From NCBI RefSeq assembly GCF_001719615.1, contig NZ_MDVX01000003.1, positions 1 through 64,000 on the forward strand: a stretch of 64,000 nucleotides of DNA, read 5' to 3'. Position numbers and translations under genes: made by a program. This DNA comes from Neptunicoccus sediminis. Its GTDB lineage: Bacteria > Pseudomonadota > Alphaproteobacteria > Rhodobacterales > Rhodobacteraceae. Below the pieces are notes generated by a model that was given only the letters and a program-made list of their open reading frames with translations, made no database searches and was not told the DNA's origin. The stretch's first letter is position 1; the number at the start of each line of letters is the position of its first letter. This document shows positions 25,204 through 33,636 of the stretch, in pieces.

Positions 25204-27261
25204 ATGCCTGAAAAGAGCACGCGGGCCTTTGGCTTTTCTGCAAGTTTTCTCCTGAACAAACCCTTGCGGCGGGCCTTGCGTGCGGCGGGGATGGACCCGC
25301 GTCTTGGTTGGCCGCGCAAGGGCGACCGTGTTCTGGTCTGGGGGCGCAAACCGGTATCGCGCCGTGGACGGGCCATCGCCAGTGCCACAAGTGCCCAAGT
25401 GATCACAGCAGAAGACGGTTTCTTGCGTTCGCTACGCACGGGTCGACAGGGGGAACCGCCCCGATCGCTGGTTCTGGACCACAAGGGCATCTACTTTGAG
25501 ACTGCCGCCCCGAATGATTTGCAGGATATTTTCCGCGCGGGTCCGGTGTTGTCAGACGCGCAAAGACATGCCGCATTGGAAGGCATCGCTTTCCTCCGCG
25601 ACTGCCATTTGTCCAAATACAATGATTTTGCGCTGGACCCGCCTGCTTTGCCTGACCCATTCGTTCTGGTTGTGGATCAGACCTACGGGGATGCCTCTGT
25701 TGCCGGGGCGGGAGCGGGCAGCGAAACCTTTGCACAGATGCTGCAATCCGCACTGACAGAGCACCCCGACGCGTTGATTGTGATAAAAACCCACCCTGAA
25801 ACCAGCGCAGGCCAACGGCGGGGGTATTTTGGTGCACAGGATGCTTCCGACAGGGTGATCCTGTTGGACGCGGCCGTATCCCCGTGGCACCTGATGGAAC
25901 AGGCGCGCGCGGTCTATTGTGTGTCCTCGCAGATGGGGATGGAGGCGATTTTTGCAGGTCATCGTCCGGTGGTCTTCGGCAACGCCTTTTACTGCGGTCT
26001 GGACCTGAGCGAAGATCGCCACCCACAGGTTAAACCGCGCGGCCATCGCAGTGCGGCGCAGGTGTTTCACGGCGTTTACCAGATGTATTGCCATTGGGTT
26101 GACCCCGTCACCGGAGCGCCAAGCGATTTTGTGTCAACGGCCCGTCACCTGTCTGCGGCGGCAGATTTCCGGCGGCGAACGAGCGGTTTCAAAGTCTTTG
26201 TCGGCATGCGGCTGTGGAAGCGCGGGTTCTTGCGACGATACTTTCAACAGGACGGACCCGCGCCGGTTTTTGAAGACGATCCGGCCAAGGCAGCCCGTCT
26301 TGCCAAGGAAAAATCCGGCGCGGTTTATGTCTGGTCTGGCAAGGAAACCGAGGCATTGTCGGCGGCCTGTGACACATCAGGCGTGCCCCTGATCAGGGTG
26401 GAGGACGGGTTCCTACGCTCCAGCGGGCTTGGCGCGGCACTGGTTGAGCCGGTCTCACTCGCCTTGGACGATTTGGGGATTTACTACGATCCGACCAGAG
26501 AGAGCCGCTTGGAAAGGTTAATTGCGCAGAGTGCTGCTTTAACAGCGGAAAAGCGTAAACGGGCGCAGGATTTGGTGGAGCGTATTAACGCTTTGGGCTT
26601 GTCTAAATACAACCTTTCGGGGGGCGATCTGCCGGCGTTGTCGCAAGACCGTCATCTGGTGCTGGTGCCCGGTCAGGTAGAGGACGACCAGTCAATCCTG
26701 ACAGGCTGTACCGATATCAGAACCAACCTTGATCTGCTCAGGGCGACCCGCGAAAGATTTCCCGACAGCTTCATCCTTTATAAACCTCATCCTGATGTAA
26801 TGGCGGGACTGCGCAACGGCGGCGCGGCGATTGACAGTTTTGCCGATGTGGCGGATCTGCTGGTGGAACAGGCGGATATTGCCCGATTGTTGGGGCAGGT
26901 GGATTGCGTGGCGACCATGACCTCTCTGACGGGGTTTGAGGCGCTTTTGCGGGGTAAACAGGTGGTGTGCTTTGGGGCGCCGTTTTATGCAGGCTGGGGA
27001 CTGACCGAAGATCTCGGGCAGGTTCCGGCCCGCCGGACTGTGACCGTTCCGCTGGAAGGGCTGGTTCACGCGGCGCTGATCGACTACCCGACCTACTGGG
27101 ACCCTGCGGGCAGGGGGCGGGCAGGTTGCGGTGTCTGCTCTGTGGAAACCATCCTGTCGCGTTTTACTCACGGACGGGTCAATACGCGGGGGGCTGGCGG
27201 GATCAGGCTGTTGGCAAAGCTGCAGGGCGTGTTTGCCAGTTACGCCCATTTGTGGCGATAG
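25204..27261 (+). CDS. kpsC: Capsule polysaccharide Kdo transferase KpsC (two-domain)
   Basis: The 685-residue protein has two Kdo-transferase domains in tandem: EDGFLRS occurs once in each half (ITAEDGFLRSLRTG and IRVEDGFLRSSGLG), as do KTHPE/KPHPD and matching VFGNAFYCG and CFGAPFYAGWG blocks. KpsC and KpsS together build the poly-Kdo linker on the phosphatidylglycerol anchor. The start at 25204 (MPEKSTRAFG) has AAAAGG nine bases upstream; ATG 25180 is an alternative without a ribosome-binding site. No kpsM, kpsT or kpsE accompanies it here. Confidence 0.92.
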   Translation: MPEKSTRAFGFSASFLLNKPLRRALRAAGMDPRLGWPRKGDRVLVWGRKPVSRRGRAIASATSAQVITAEDGFLRSLRTGRQGEPPRSLVLDHKGIYFETAAPNDLQDIFRAGPVLSDAQRHAALEGIAFLRDCHLSKYNDFALDPPALPDPFVLVVDQTYGDASVAGAGAGSETFAQMLQSALTEHPDALIVIKTHPETSAGQRRGYFGAQDASDRVILLDAAVSPWHLMEQARAVYCVSSQMGMEAIFAGHRPVVFGNAFYCGLDLSEDRHPQVKPRGHRSAAQVFHGVYQMYCHWVDPVTGAPSDFVSTARHLSAAADFRRRTSGFKVFVGMRLWKRGFLRRYFQQDGPAPVFEDDPAKAARLAKEKSGAVYVWSGKETEALSAACDTSGVPLIRVEDGFLRSSGLGAALVEPVSLALDDLGIYYDPTRESRLERLIAQSAALTAEKRKRAQDLVERINALGLSKYNLSGGDLPALSQDRHLVLVPGQVEDDQSILTGCTDIRTNLDLLRATRERFPDSFILYKPHPDVMAGLRNGGAAIDSFADVADLLVEQADIARLLGQVDCVATMTSLTGFEALLRGKQVVCFGAPFYAGWGLTEDLGQVPARRTVTVPLEGLVHAALIDYPTYWDPAGRGRAGCGVCSVETILSRFTHGRVNTRGAGGIRLLAKLQGVFASYAHLWR

Positions 27262-27274
27262 CGGCGCGTCCGGA

Positions 27275-28381
27275 TCAGTCCCGTTGCGGCGCCCAAAGCG
27301 TCAGCACATCCGGGCCAAGCGTTGTAACTGATGTGCGGGTGAACCGCGGCGCATCCTTCAGCGCATCTACCCCGAACGCGCCCAGATTTGGCAGCCCGTC
27401 CGCCCCGATCGCCACACCTGCGGAAAACAGCGCCAGTTCATCCACTGCGCCAATCCGCAACAAAGAGGCCGCGACCTGTCCGCCACCTTCGACAAACAGG
27501 CGGGTAATGCCTTGGTTTGCAAGCGTTTCAAGAACCGCTGCCAGATCGAGCCGACCATCGGGCGCGGCAGCACACGCAAGGGGAACCGCGCCGGCCTCCG
27601 TCCATTTTTGCGTGGAGCCCGCCCCGTTCGTATGGCAAATCCAAAGCGGAATATCCCGCGCCGTACTGGCAAGCCGGCCCGTAGCTGGCAGGGAAAGCCG
27701 ACTATCAAGCACCACCCGCACGGGAGAGCGATGGGCCAGCCCGAGATCCCGAACCGACAGGTCCGGATCATCCTGTTCCACAGTGTTCCGCCCCACCAGT
27801 ATGGCATCATGGCGCGCCCGCATCAGATGCACCGCCCGCCGTGCCATCGGTCCGGTGATCCACCTGCTGTCACCTGTTCGCGTTGCGATCCGCCCGTCCA
27901 GACTGCTGGCGAGCTTTAGTGTTATGCTGGGGCGATCCTTGGTGATCCGACTGAAAAATCCGATATGGTCCGCATCCGCCTGCGCCTTGAGCACGTCACA
28001 CGTTACCTCAATGCCAGCCTGTTTAAGAATTTTGAAACCTTTACCCGATACACGGGTGTCAGGATCTTGCGTTGCGCAGACCACGCGGCGTATCCCCGCC
28101 TTAACCAACGCCTCTGCACAGGGGCCGGTTTTTCCGTGATGGGCGCAGGGTTCCAATGTGACGTAGGCCGTTGCGCCCTGCGCCAGATCGCCTGCTTGGG
28201 TCAGGGCGTGAACCTCTGCATGGGGGCGGCCGCCGGGTTGCGTCCAGCCCCGTGCAATGATGCGGTTGTCCTTGACCAGAACACAGCCCACGGCGGGGTT
28301 CGGCCAGACATTGCCCAACCCCCGCTGGCCCATTGTCAGGGCCATCTGCATAAACCGTGCATCCATTGGGGCTGGCGTCAC
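27275..28381 (-). CDS. ribD: Bifunctional pyrimidine deaminase/reductase RibD
   Basis: The 368-residue enzyme performs the deaminase and reductase steps of riboflavin synthesis. The N-terminal deaminase domain has the zinc motif HAEVHAL and [15 protein letters not shown]. The C-terminal reductase domain starts near residue 150 ([28 protein letters not shown]) and has [14 protein letters not shown] near the end. Its start overlaps the nrdR stop by four bases (ATGA). It converges with kpsC 13 bases away. Confidence 0.95.
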   Translation of the reverse strand: MTPAPMDARFMQMALTMGQRGLGNVWPNPAVGCVLVKDNRIIARGWTQPGGRPHAEVHALTQAGDLAQGATAYVTLEPCAHHGKTGPCAEALVKAGIRRVVCATQDPDTRVSGKGFKILKQAGIEVTCDVLKAQADADHIGFFSRITKDRPSITLKLASSLDGRIATRTGDSRWITGPMARRAVHLMRARHDAILVGRNTVEQDDPDLSVRDLGLAHRSPVRVVLDSRLSLPATGRLASTARDIPLWICHTNGAGSTQKWTEAGAVPLACAAAPDGRLDLAAVLETLANQGITRLFVEGGGQVAASLLRIGAVDELALFSAGVAIGADGLPNLGAFGVDALKDAPRFTRTSVTTLGPDVLTLWAPQRD

Positions 28382-28851
28382 TTTACCTCGTCCGGGGCGG
28401 TCGGGGGGCGCAACTGCTGGACAAAATCTTCAAAGTCGTCCGCGGCTTGGAAGTTCTTGTAAACACTGGCGAAACGCACATAGGCAACCGTATCAATCCG
28501 TGCCAGCGTATCCATCACGATCTCACCGATCCGGTCGGAAGCCACATCGCTTTCGCCCATGCTTTCCAGTCGGCGCACAATGCCGGAAATCATCTGGTCA
28601 ACCCGTTCGGGATCCACGGGACGCTTTTGCATCGCCATCCGGATCGAGCGTTCCAGCTTGTCCCGATCAAAATCCTCGCGTTTGCCATTTTTCTTGACCA
28701 CCACAAGATCGCGCAACTGGACCCGTTCATAGGTGGTGAATCGCCCTCCGCAAGACGGGCAGAAACGCCGGCGCCGGATGGCCACATGGTCTTCGGCAGG
28801 ACGGCTGTCCTTCACCTGTGTGTCGGTATTGCCGCAAAAGGGACATCTCAT
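28378..28851 (-). CDS. nrdR: Transcriptional repressor NrdR
   Basis: The 157-residue ATP/dATP-sensing repressor controls ribonucleotide reductase genes. It has the N-terminal zinc ribbon ([13 protein letters not shown] and [16 protein letters not shown]) and the ATP-cone domain ([20 protein letters not shown]). The start at 28851 is set by MRCPFCG; five upstream residues are in frame but not conserved. It is followed by ribD with a 4-base overlap, a widely conserved pair. Confidence 0.96.
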   Translation of the reverse strand: MRCPFCGNTDTQVKDSRPAEDHVAIRRRRFCPSCGGRFTTYERVQLRDLVVVKKNGKREDFDRDKLERSIRMAMQKRPVDPERVDQMISGIVRRLESMGESDVASDRIGEIVMDTLARIDTVAYVRFASVYKNFQAADDFEDFVQQLRPPTAPDEVK

Positions 28852-29022
28852 AAACCTGTACCTCAATCTTGTTTTCTCAGACTATAGCAATCTTCAATGG
28901 TTTGGGTAGGAAAAATCCGCATCCCCAAGATACTGTGCTGCTTTCGCTATCTAGTGTTGCTTTGGTTGACCGTGCTGATCGAATGCGGGTAGTTTCGCGC
29001 CTGTAAACGGTAGGGACTTTAT

Positions 29023-29571
29023 ATGCTGGATGGATTGGTTGACTGGATCGGGAAGCGGGCTTTCGGGCTGGTGACGATACTGGCGTTTGTTGTCGGGGGA
29101 AATGTGCTCTGGCAGATTTATCTGCATAAAACCACGCCGCTTCTGGCGTGGAAAGGGGGCGGTTTTGGCATGTATACCGAACCCCACGCCGAAGATCGTG
29201 GGGTTTGGGTGCGTTTGCGCGGCGCAGAGGGGGGCGAGGCGCTGGTCCAGCTTTGGCCGGAAACGGCTGCGTTTTCCACATGGCGGGACATGGCGGGTGT
29301 GCGGGGCGGTGCCTATCTTGCAGGGCTGACCCGCAGTGCCGAGCGGCTGCGCTTTTACCCGCGCGACAGTGTCAGCGATCCGTTGATTGCCCGACTGGCC
29401 CGTGTGCGCTGGCCCGAAACCCTGATCCAAGAGGTGATCCCCAGTGACGGGACGGTTTTCAATCCGGCCACGATTTCTCTGGAAGTTTATGAAAATCGGT
29501 TCAACCAGACAGAGGCGACAGTATCGCGCAATCTGGTCTACAAGCGCAGCGGCGGGGAGGCTGGCCAATGA
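29023..29571 (+). CDS. Membrane-anchored protein of unknown function
   Basis: The 182-residue protein has one hydrophobic anchor near the N-terminus (AFGLVTILAFVVGGNVLWQIYL) and a soluble remainder, probably periplasmic, with a conserved-looking W-K-G-G-G-F-G-M-Y segment near residue 43. Its stop overlaps the next start by four bases (ATGA), so it is translationally coupled to the multi-pass protein downstream. Anchor proteins with a similar F-G-M-Y-type segment are, to my recollection, partners of HTTM-domain membrane proteins, but I cannot confirm it from sequence alone. Function unknown. Confidence 0.75.
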   Translation: MLDGLVDWIGKRAFGLVTILAFVVGGNVLWQIYLHKTTPLLAWKGGGFGMYTEPHAEDRGVWVRLRGAEGGEALVQLWPETAAFSTWRDMAGVRGGAYLAGLTRSAERLRFYPRDSVSDPLIARLARVRWPETLIQEVIPSDGTVFNPATISLEVYENRFNQTEATVSRNLVYKRSGGEAGQ

Positions 29572-30464
29572 CCCCGTTCAGAGAGCGTTTGATCATCCAG
29601 CCGGTCGCAAGGTTCGTAAGCGAAGAGCATATTCGCACGCTGCTGATCCTTTTTTCTGCCATCGTTTTCGTTTTCTTTACCACTAAGGAGTACATTCCTT
29701 TTGCGGCGCGTCTGGTGGTTCCATTTCTGCTGATCCTGTTGATGACAACGGGACAGATGAAGCAGCGTGTGGTCTTGTTATTCTGCGTTGTGCTTGGCTT
29801 GGGCCTGAATGTCTGGGCCAATTATTACGTCATTGCCAACCACGGCTTTATGATCACCTACATCGGCATCGCGCTGATGATCGCTTGTGCAGCGGGGGCG
29901 CAGGCATCGGCGGTTATGGCGCGGGCCGCGGTTTTGTTGATCAGCATCCTGATGGGATTGGCGTTGATCCAGAAACTTGTCTCCCCCCACTATATGACCG
30001 GGGCTCTCGTGGGCGGGTATCTGGCCAACGGGTATATATTTAAAACGCTGATTTCGCTGTTTTATTCCAACTGGCCGGAGGTGGTGCAACAGAACCTGAC
30101 GGGGCAAAAGCTGTTGCTGTCAACGCCGCCCGGAGAGGGGAGCGTTGTGCCCCTGACCGTGCCGCCGTTTGTGCAGCTTTTGGCGATCGTTTTGACCTAT
30201 GCGGCATTGTTTTCGCAGGTGGCTATTGAGGCTTTTGTGCTGCTGCGGGCCCGGCTGGGTATCTGGACCCATTATGCGGTGCTGCTGTTTGTGCTGATCA
30301 TCTACTCTACGCGGAATGAAAATGTTTTTCTGTCGATGAACCTTATTCTGGGCTATGCGATGACGGATGCGCAGACCAAAAAAGCGCGGCTGTGGTATGT
30401 GATCGGAATTGCCTATCTGCTGATTATGGAAATGATGGGATTGCGCCCCGGTATCTTCGGTTAA
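29568..30464 (+). CDS. Multi-pass membrane protein, possibly HTTM-like
   Basis: The 298-residue protein has about eight hydrophobic segments (for example LLILFSAIVFVFFTTKEY, VVLLFCVVLGLGLNVWANYY, MIACAAGAQASAVMARAAVLLISILMG, FVQLLAIVLTYAALFSQVAIEAFVLL). A soluble loop of about 40 residues (SNWPEVVQQNLTGQKLLLS...) lies in the middle. It is coupled to the upstream anchored protein. The pair resembles the HTTM membrane protein plus small partner arrangement, only weakly supported. No catalytic motif is recognised. Confidence 0.75.
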   Translation: MTPFRERLIIQPVARFVSEEHIRTLLILFSAIVFVFFTTKEYIPFAARLVVPFLLILLMTTGQMKQRVVLLFCVVLGLGLNVWANYYVIANHGFMITYIGIALMIACAAGAQASAVMARAAVLLISILMGLALIQKLVSPHYMTGALVGGYLANGYIFKTLISLFYSNWPEVVQQNLTGQKLLLSTPPGEGSVVPLTVPPFVQLLAIVLTYAALFSQVAIEAFVLLRARLGIWTHYAVLLFVLIIYSTRNENVFLSMNLILGYAMTDAQTKKARLWYVIGIAYLLIMEMMGLRPGIFG

Positions 30465-30510
30465 CCGAAAAGCCGTTGCTTTAGCTGGACAAACTCCCCA
30501 TGCTCTGGCC

Positions 30511-31176
30511 ATGCGCTTTCTTGTGATCCTATTGTTACTGGCGGCCTGCGGGCGCCCCATGACCGACAGTGAAAAGGCGTTTGCAGCGCGGTTTCACGGC
30601 CCTGATCTGAATGTGAACCGGGTGCGTCTGATTGATAACGCGCCGGTCCGGTCCTACACATTGCGCGCGCCCAAACGCCCGAGACTGACCTGCACAGAGC
30701 GGGTCTATCCGCCGCCAAAAACCGAAATTGTCACCGGTGCGCCCTCGGCTGTGACCCTCTTTAACCGAATCTTTGTAAATCCGGATTATTATCTTAAGTC
30801 CTACACGCCGGCCTATCCAGATCGTCTGCATCTCTATCAGGCAATGTTTCTGGCCCATGAGCTGACCCATGTCTGGCAATGGCAAAACAGGAGGAAAACA
30901 GGTTATCACCCGTTGAAAGCCGCACAAGAGCATCAGACCAAGGCTGATCCCTATCTGATTGATCCGGAGAGCGGCGGGGACTTTTTGTCCTATGGCTATG
31001 AACAACAGGGCCGTATTGTTGAGGAATATCTCTGCTGCTCGGTGCTGGACTCAAAGGCGCCGCGCACAAGCCGGTTGCGCGATATGCTGGCCCCCCATTT
31101 CCCCCTGCACAAACTGCCCATGCGGGAGGTTATCGTGGGGTGGAAAGATGTGCAGATTAAGGGGATTTGCCGATAG
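30511..31176 (+). CDS. Lipoprotein with HELTH zinc-protease-like motif (DUF4157-like)
   Basis: The 221-residue protein starts with a short signal peptide and a lipobox (LLLLAAC, Cys near residue 13). Near residue 115 it has AHELTHVWQWQ, an H-E-x-x-H motif matching the HELTHVxQ form of DUF4157-type proteins. Downstream are Y-G-Y-E-Q-Q and IVEEY, where a third zinc ligand might lie. The start ATG at 30511 is 47 bases after the membrane protein, so the three genes may form one unit. Enzyme activity is unproven; DUF4157-like proteins are often associated with secreted toxins, but I infer no such role here. Confidence 0.7.
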   Translation: MRFLVILLLLAACGRPMTDSEKAFAARFHGPDLNVNRVRLIDNAPVRSYTLRAPKRPRLTCTERVYPPPKTEIVTGAPSAVTLFNRIFVNPDYYLKSYTPAYPDRLHLYQAMFLAHELTHVWQWQNRRKTGYHPLKAAQEHQTKADPYLIDPESGGDFLSYGYEQQGRIVEEYLCCSVLDSKAPRTSRLRDMLAPHFPLHKLPMREVIVGWKDVQIKGICR

Positions 31177-31477
31177 GGGCGTCTGGTACAGGTGCTGACG
31201 GGTCGGAACTACGCCGCCGAACGCGTGTGACGTACGCTTAACTCAGTCAAGGGGAGGGTGCGTGATCTCTCCCTCGGTTTGTGCGTGGGAACAGACCTCG
31301 GCCAACAGGGAGCGGGTGCTGTCTATTGCAGCGGTGCACGGCCCTGTCGGGAGAATACCTAAGCCTGTGTAGATCTTTGGACAACACGGACTGTTGGAAA
31401 GATGATCGCTTGCCAAAGGCCTAAGCCTTTTGCCGCTTTCAACCTAAATTGACTGATAACGGATAACCGTTTTGTGC
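31177..31477. other. Gene-free stretch between convergent genes, with possible RNA structure
   Basis: No convincing coding frame is seen. Bases around 31272-31356 contain TCTCCC...GGGAGA and a nested ACAGGG...CCCTGT, plus GCTG...CAGC, which could make a branched structure. None of the signature blocks of SRP RNA, RNase P RNA, tmRNA or 6S RNA that I can recall is present, so no RNA is called. Confidence 0.3.
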
Positions 31478-31506
31478 GGAACTGGCCGGATCATCCGGCC
31501 AGTTCC
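31478..31506. terminator. Perfect 12-bp stem-loop at the rpoD 3' end
   Basis: GGAACTGGCCGG pairs with CCGGCCAGTTCC around a 5-base loop (ATCAT), and the two-fold symmetry extends into it. It lies about 12 bases past the rpoD stop on the reverse strand. No T tract follows on either strand, so it may act as a bidirectional barrier or an RNA-stability element rather than a standard terminator. Confidence 0.6.
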
Positions 31507-31517
31507 TGAACATGTAT

Positions 31518-33512
31518 TTACTGATCCAAGAAACTCCGCAACTTGCGGCTGCGGCTTGGGTGTTTCAGTTTGCGCAGGGCTTTGGCTTCGATCTGGCGAA
31601 TCCGTTCCCGTGTCACGCTGAACTGCTGGCCGACTTCTTCGAGAGTATGGTCCGTGTTCATCCCGATACCAAACCGCATCCGCAGAACCCGCTCTTCCCG
31701 CGGAGTCAGGGAGGCGAGAACCCGTGTCGTGGTTTCCTTCAGGTTGCCTTGAATTGCGGAATCCAGTGGCAGGATCGCGTTCTTATCCTCAATAAAGTCA
31801 CCAAGCTGGCTGTCTTCCTCATCCCCGATCGGGGTTTCCAGCGAGATCGGTTCTTTGGCGATTTTCATCACCTTGCGCACTTTCTCAAGCGGCATTTGCA
31901 GCTTTTCAGCCAGTTCTTCCGGTGTCGGTTCGCGACCGATCTCATGCAGCATCTGGCGTCCGGTGCGAACCAGTTTGTTGATCGTCTCGATCATATGGAC
32001 CGGAATACGGATGGTGCGCGCCTGATCCGCGATGGAACGGGTGATGGCCTGACGGATCCACCATGTTGCGTAGGTGGAGAATTTATAGCCGCGACGGTAT
32101 TCGAATTTATCCACCGCCTTCATCAGACCGATGTTACCTTCCTGAATAAGATCAAGGAATTGCAGGCCACGGTTGGTGTATTTCTTGGCGATCGAGATCA
32201 CCAGACGCAGGTTTGCCTCGACCATTTCCTTCTTGGCAAGGCGGGCTTCTTTTTCACCCTTTTGCACCTGATTCACGATCCGGCGGAATTCGGTGATATC
32301 CACACCCACGTATTGGCCCACTTGCGCCATTTCGTTGCGGATGTCTTCGGCCTTGTCGCGGAAGCGTTCGATGAACTGGCTCCAGCCGCGTCCGTCCCGT
32401 TCCGCAATATTGTCGAGCCACATCGGGTCCAGTTCCTGACCGCGGTAAGCGTCGATAAATTCGCGGCGGTTGATGCGGGACTGGTCGGCCAGTTTGACCA
32501 TGCCCGAGTCGAGCGACATGATTTTACGGTTAATCCCGTAAAGCTGGTCGATCAGGGCTTCGATACGGTTGTTGTGCAGGTGCATTGCGTTGACCTGTTC
32601 AACAAGAGAAGAACGCAGCTTTTGATAGGCGCTCTCTTCGGTGGCAGAATAGCTTTCGCCTTCGTTCAGCGTTGCAGAGATACGCACGTCTTGCATCGCG
32701 GCCAGCGCCTCATAGTCGTGGGCGATCTTTTCAAGCGTTTCCAGAACTTGCGGCTTCAACGCGGCTTCCATCGCTGCCAACGACATATTGGCGGCTTCGT
32801 CCTCGTCGTCGTCGTCATCATCGGAGTGGATCGGATTGCCGTCCGCGTCCACTTCGGGTGTCTTCTCCGCAGCGGCGGGGGCGGCCGGTGCGCCGGGGGC
32901 AGCCGGTTTCAGTCCGGCAACGACGCTTTCTTCGCCGTCTTCTTCCATCGTGTTGCCAAAGGTGGTTTCAAGGTCGATCACATCGCGCAGCAGGATGTCT
33001 TCTTCAAGAAGTTCCTCGCGCCAGATGGTAATGGCCTGAAAGGTCAGGGGGCTTTCGCACAGACCGGCAATCATTGTGTTGCGGCCGGCTTCGATCCGCT
33101 TGGCGATGGCGATCTCACCTTCGCGGCTCAGCAGTTCGACAGAGCCCATTTCCCGCAAATACATGCGGACAGGGTCATCGGTGCGGTCCAGTGTTTCCTT
33201 GCCGGTTTCCGCCAGAGCGACCTCTTTGGCAGAGGTGTCAACGACGGCCACTTCTTTGGAACTGTCGTCTTCGAGTTCTTCCTCTTCGATGATGTTGATG
33301 CCCATTTCGGACAGCATGGACATCACGTCTTCGATTTGTTCGGAGGAAACCTGATCCGGTGGCAGCACCTGATTCAATTCGTCGTAGGTAATGTAACCGC
33401 GTGCACGGGCACCCGAGATCATCTTTTTGACCGCGGCTTGGCTCATGTCATTCATCGGGCCTGCGTTTTCAGGATCGTCGGTTTTCGCCGCGTCGTTGTC
33501 TTTCGCTGCCAT
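31518..33512 (-). CDS. rpoD: RNA polymerase primary sigma factor (sigma-70)
   Basis: The 664-residue housekeeping sigma factor shows region 1.1, an acidic Ala/Pro-rich spacer (about residues 130-200, including a run of six Asp), region 2 ([38 protein letters not shown]) with the -10-recognition and melting residues, region 3 ([12 protein letters not shown]) and region 4 ([33 protein letters not shown]) for -35 binding. The start at 33512 has GGAGG five bases upstream; the frame runs on to 33608 without family similarity. It lies downstream of dnaG, the usual macromolecular-synthesis order. Confidence 0.97.
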   Translation of the reverse strand: MAAKDNDAAKTDDPENAGPMNDMSQAAVKKMISGARARGYITYDELNQVLPPDQVSSEQIEDVMSMLSEMGINIIEEEELEDDSSKEVAVVDTSAKEVALAETGKETLDRTDDPVRMYLREMGSVELLSREGEIAIAKRIEAGRNTMIAGLCESPLTFQAITIWREELLEEDILLRDVIDLETTFGNTMEEDGEESVVAGLKPAAPGAPAAPAAAEKTPEVDADGNPIHSDDDDDDEDEAANMSLAAMEAALKPQVLETLEKIAHDYEALAAMQDVRISATLNEGESYSATEESAYQKLRSSLVEQVNAMHLHNNRIEALIDQLYGINRKIMSLDSGMVKLADQSRINRREFIDAYRGQELDPMWLDNIAERDGRGWSQFIERFRDKAEDIRNEMAQVGQYVGVDITEFRRIVNQVQKGEKEARLAKKEMVEANLRLVISIAKKYTNRGLQFLDLIQEGNIGLMKAVDKFEYRRGYKFSTYATWWIRQAITRSIADQARTIRIPVHMIETINKLVRTGRQMLHEIGREPTPEELAEKLQMPLEKVRKVMKIAKEPISLETPIGDEEDSQLGDFIEDKNAILPLDSAIQGNLKETTTRVLASLTPREERVLRMRFGIGMNTDHTLEEVGQQFSVTRERIRQIEAKALRKLKHPSRSRKLRSFLDQ

Positions 33513-33582
33513 GTTAGCCTCCAAAATATCATGTGCCGTTGGCCTTTGGCCTATTTCGGCTGAGTGATCAACCGAATACGGC

Positions 33583-33627
33583 GAATCGCTTTGCTGGTTT
33601 CGAATCAATAGAACGAATCAATGATTC
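33583..33627. promoter_or_regulatory. Cluster of four GANTC sites upstream of rpoD
   Basis: GAATC at 33583, 33602 and 33615 and GATTC at 33623 fall within 45 bases, 70-115 bases before the rpoD start. The last two form CGAATCA-A-TGATTCG. GANTC is the CcrM methylation motif of alphaproteobacteria. Any methylation or GcrA-linked control of rpoD is inference. Confidence 0.4.
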
Positions 33628-33636
33628 GCAATGGTT

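Noticed and set aside
31272-31356. 6S RNA, SRP RNA or RNase P RNA in the gap after rpoD
   Set aside because: The signature blocks of these RNAs (for example GGAAGGAAGC of SRP) are missing. Only generic pairing is seen.
31512-33563. 683-codon plus-strand frame opposite rpoD
   Set aside because: The reverse strand encodes an unmistakable sigma-70. The antisense frame has no recognisable domain and unusual composition.
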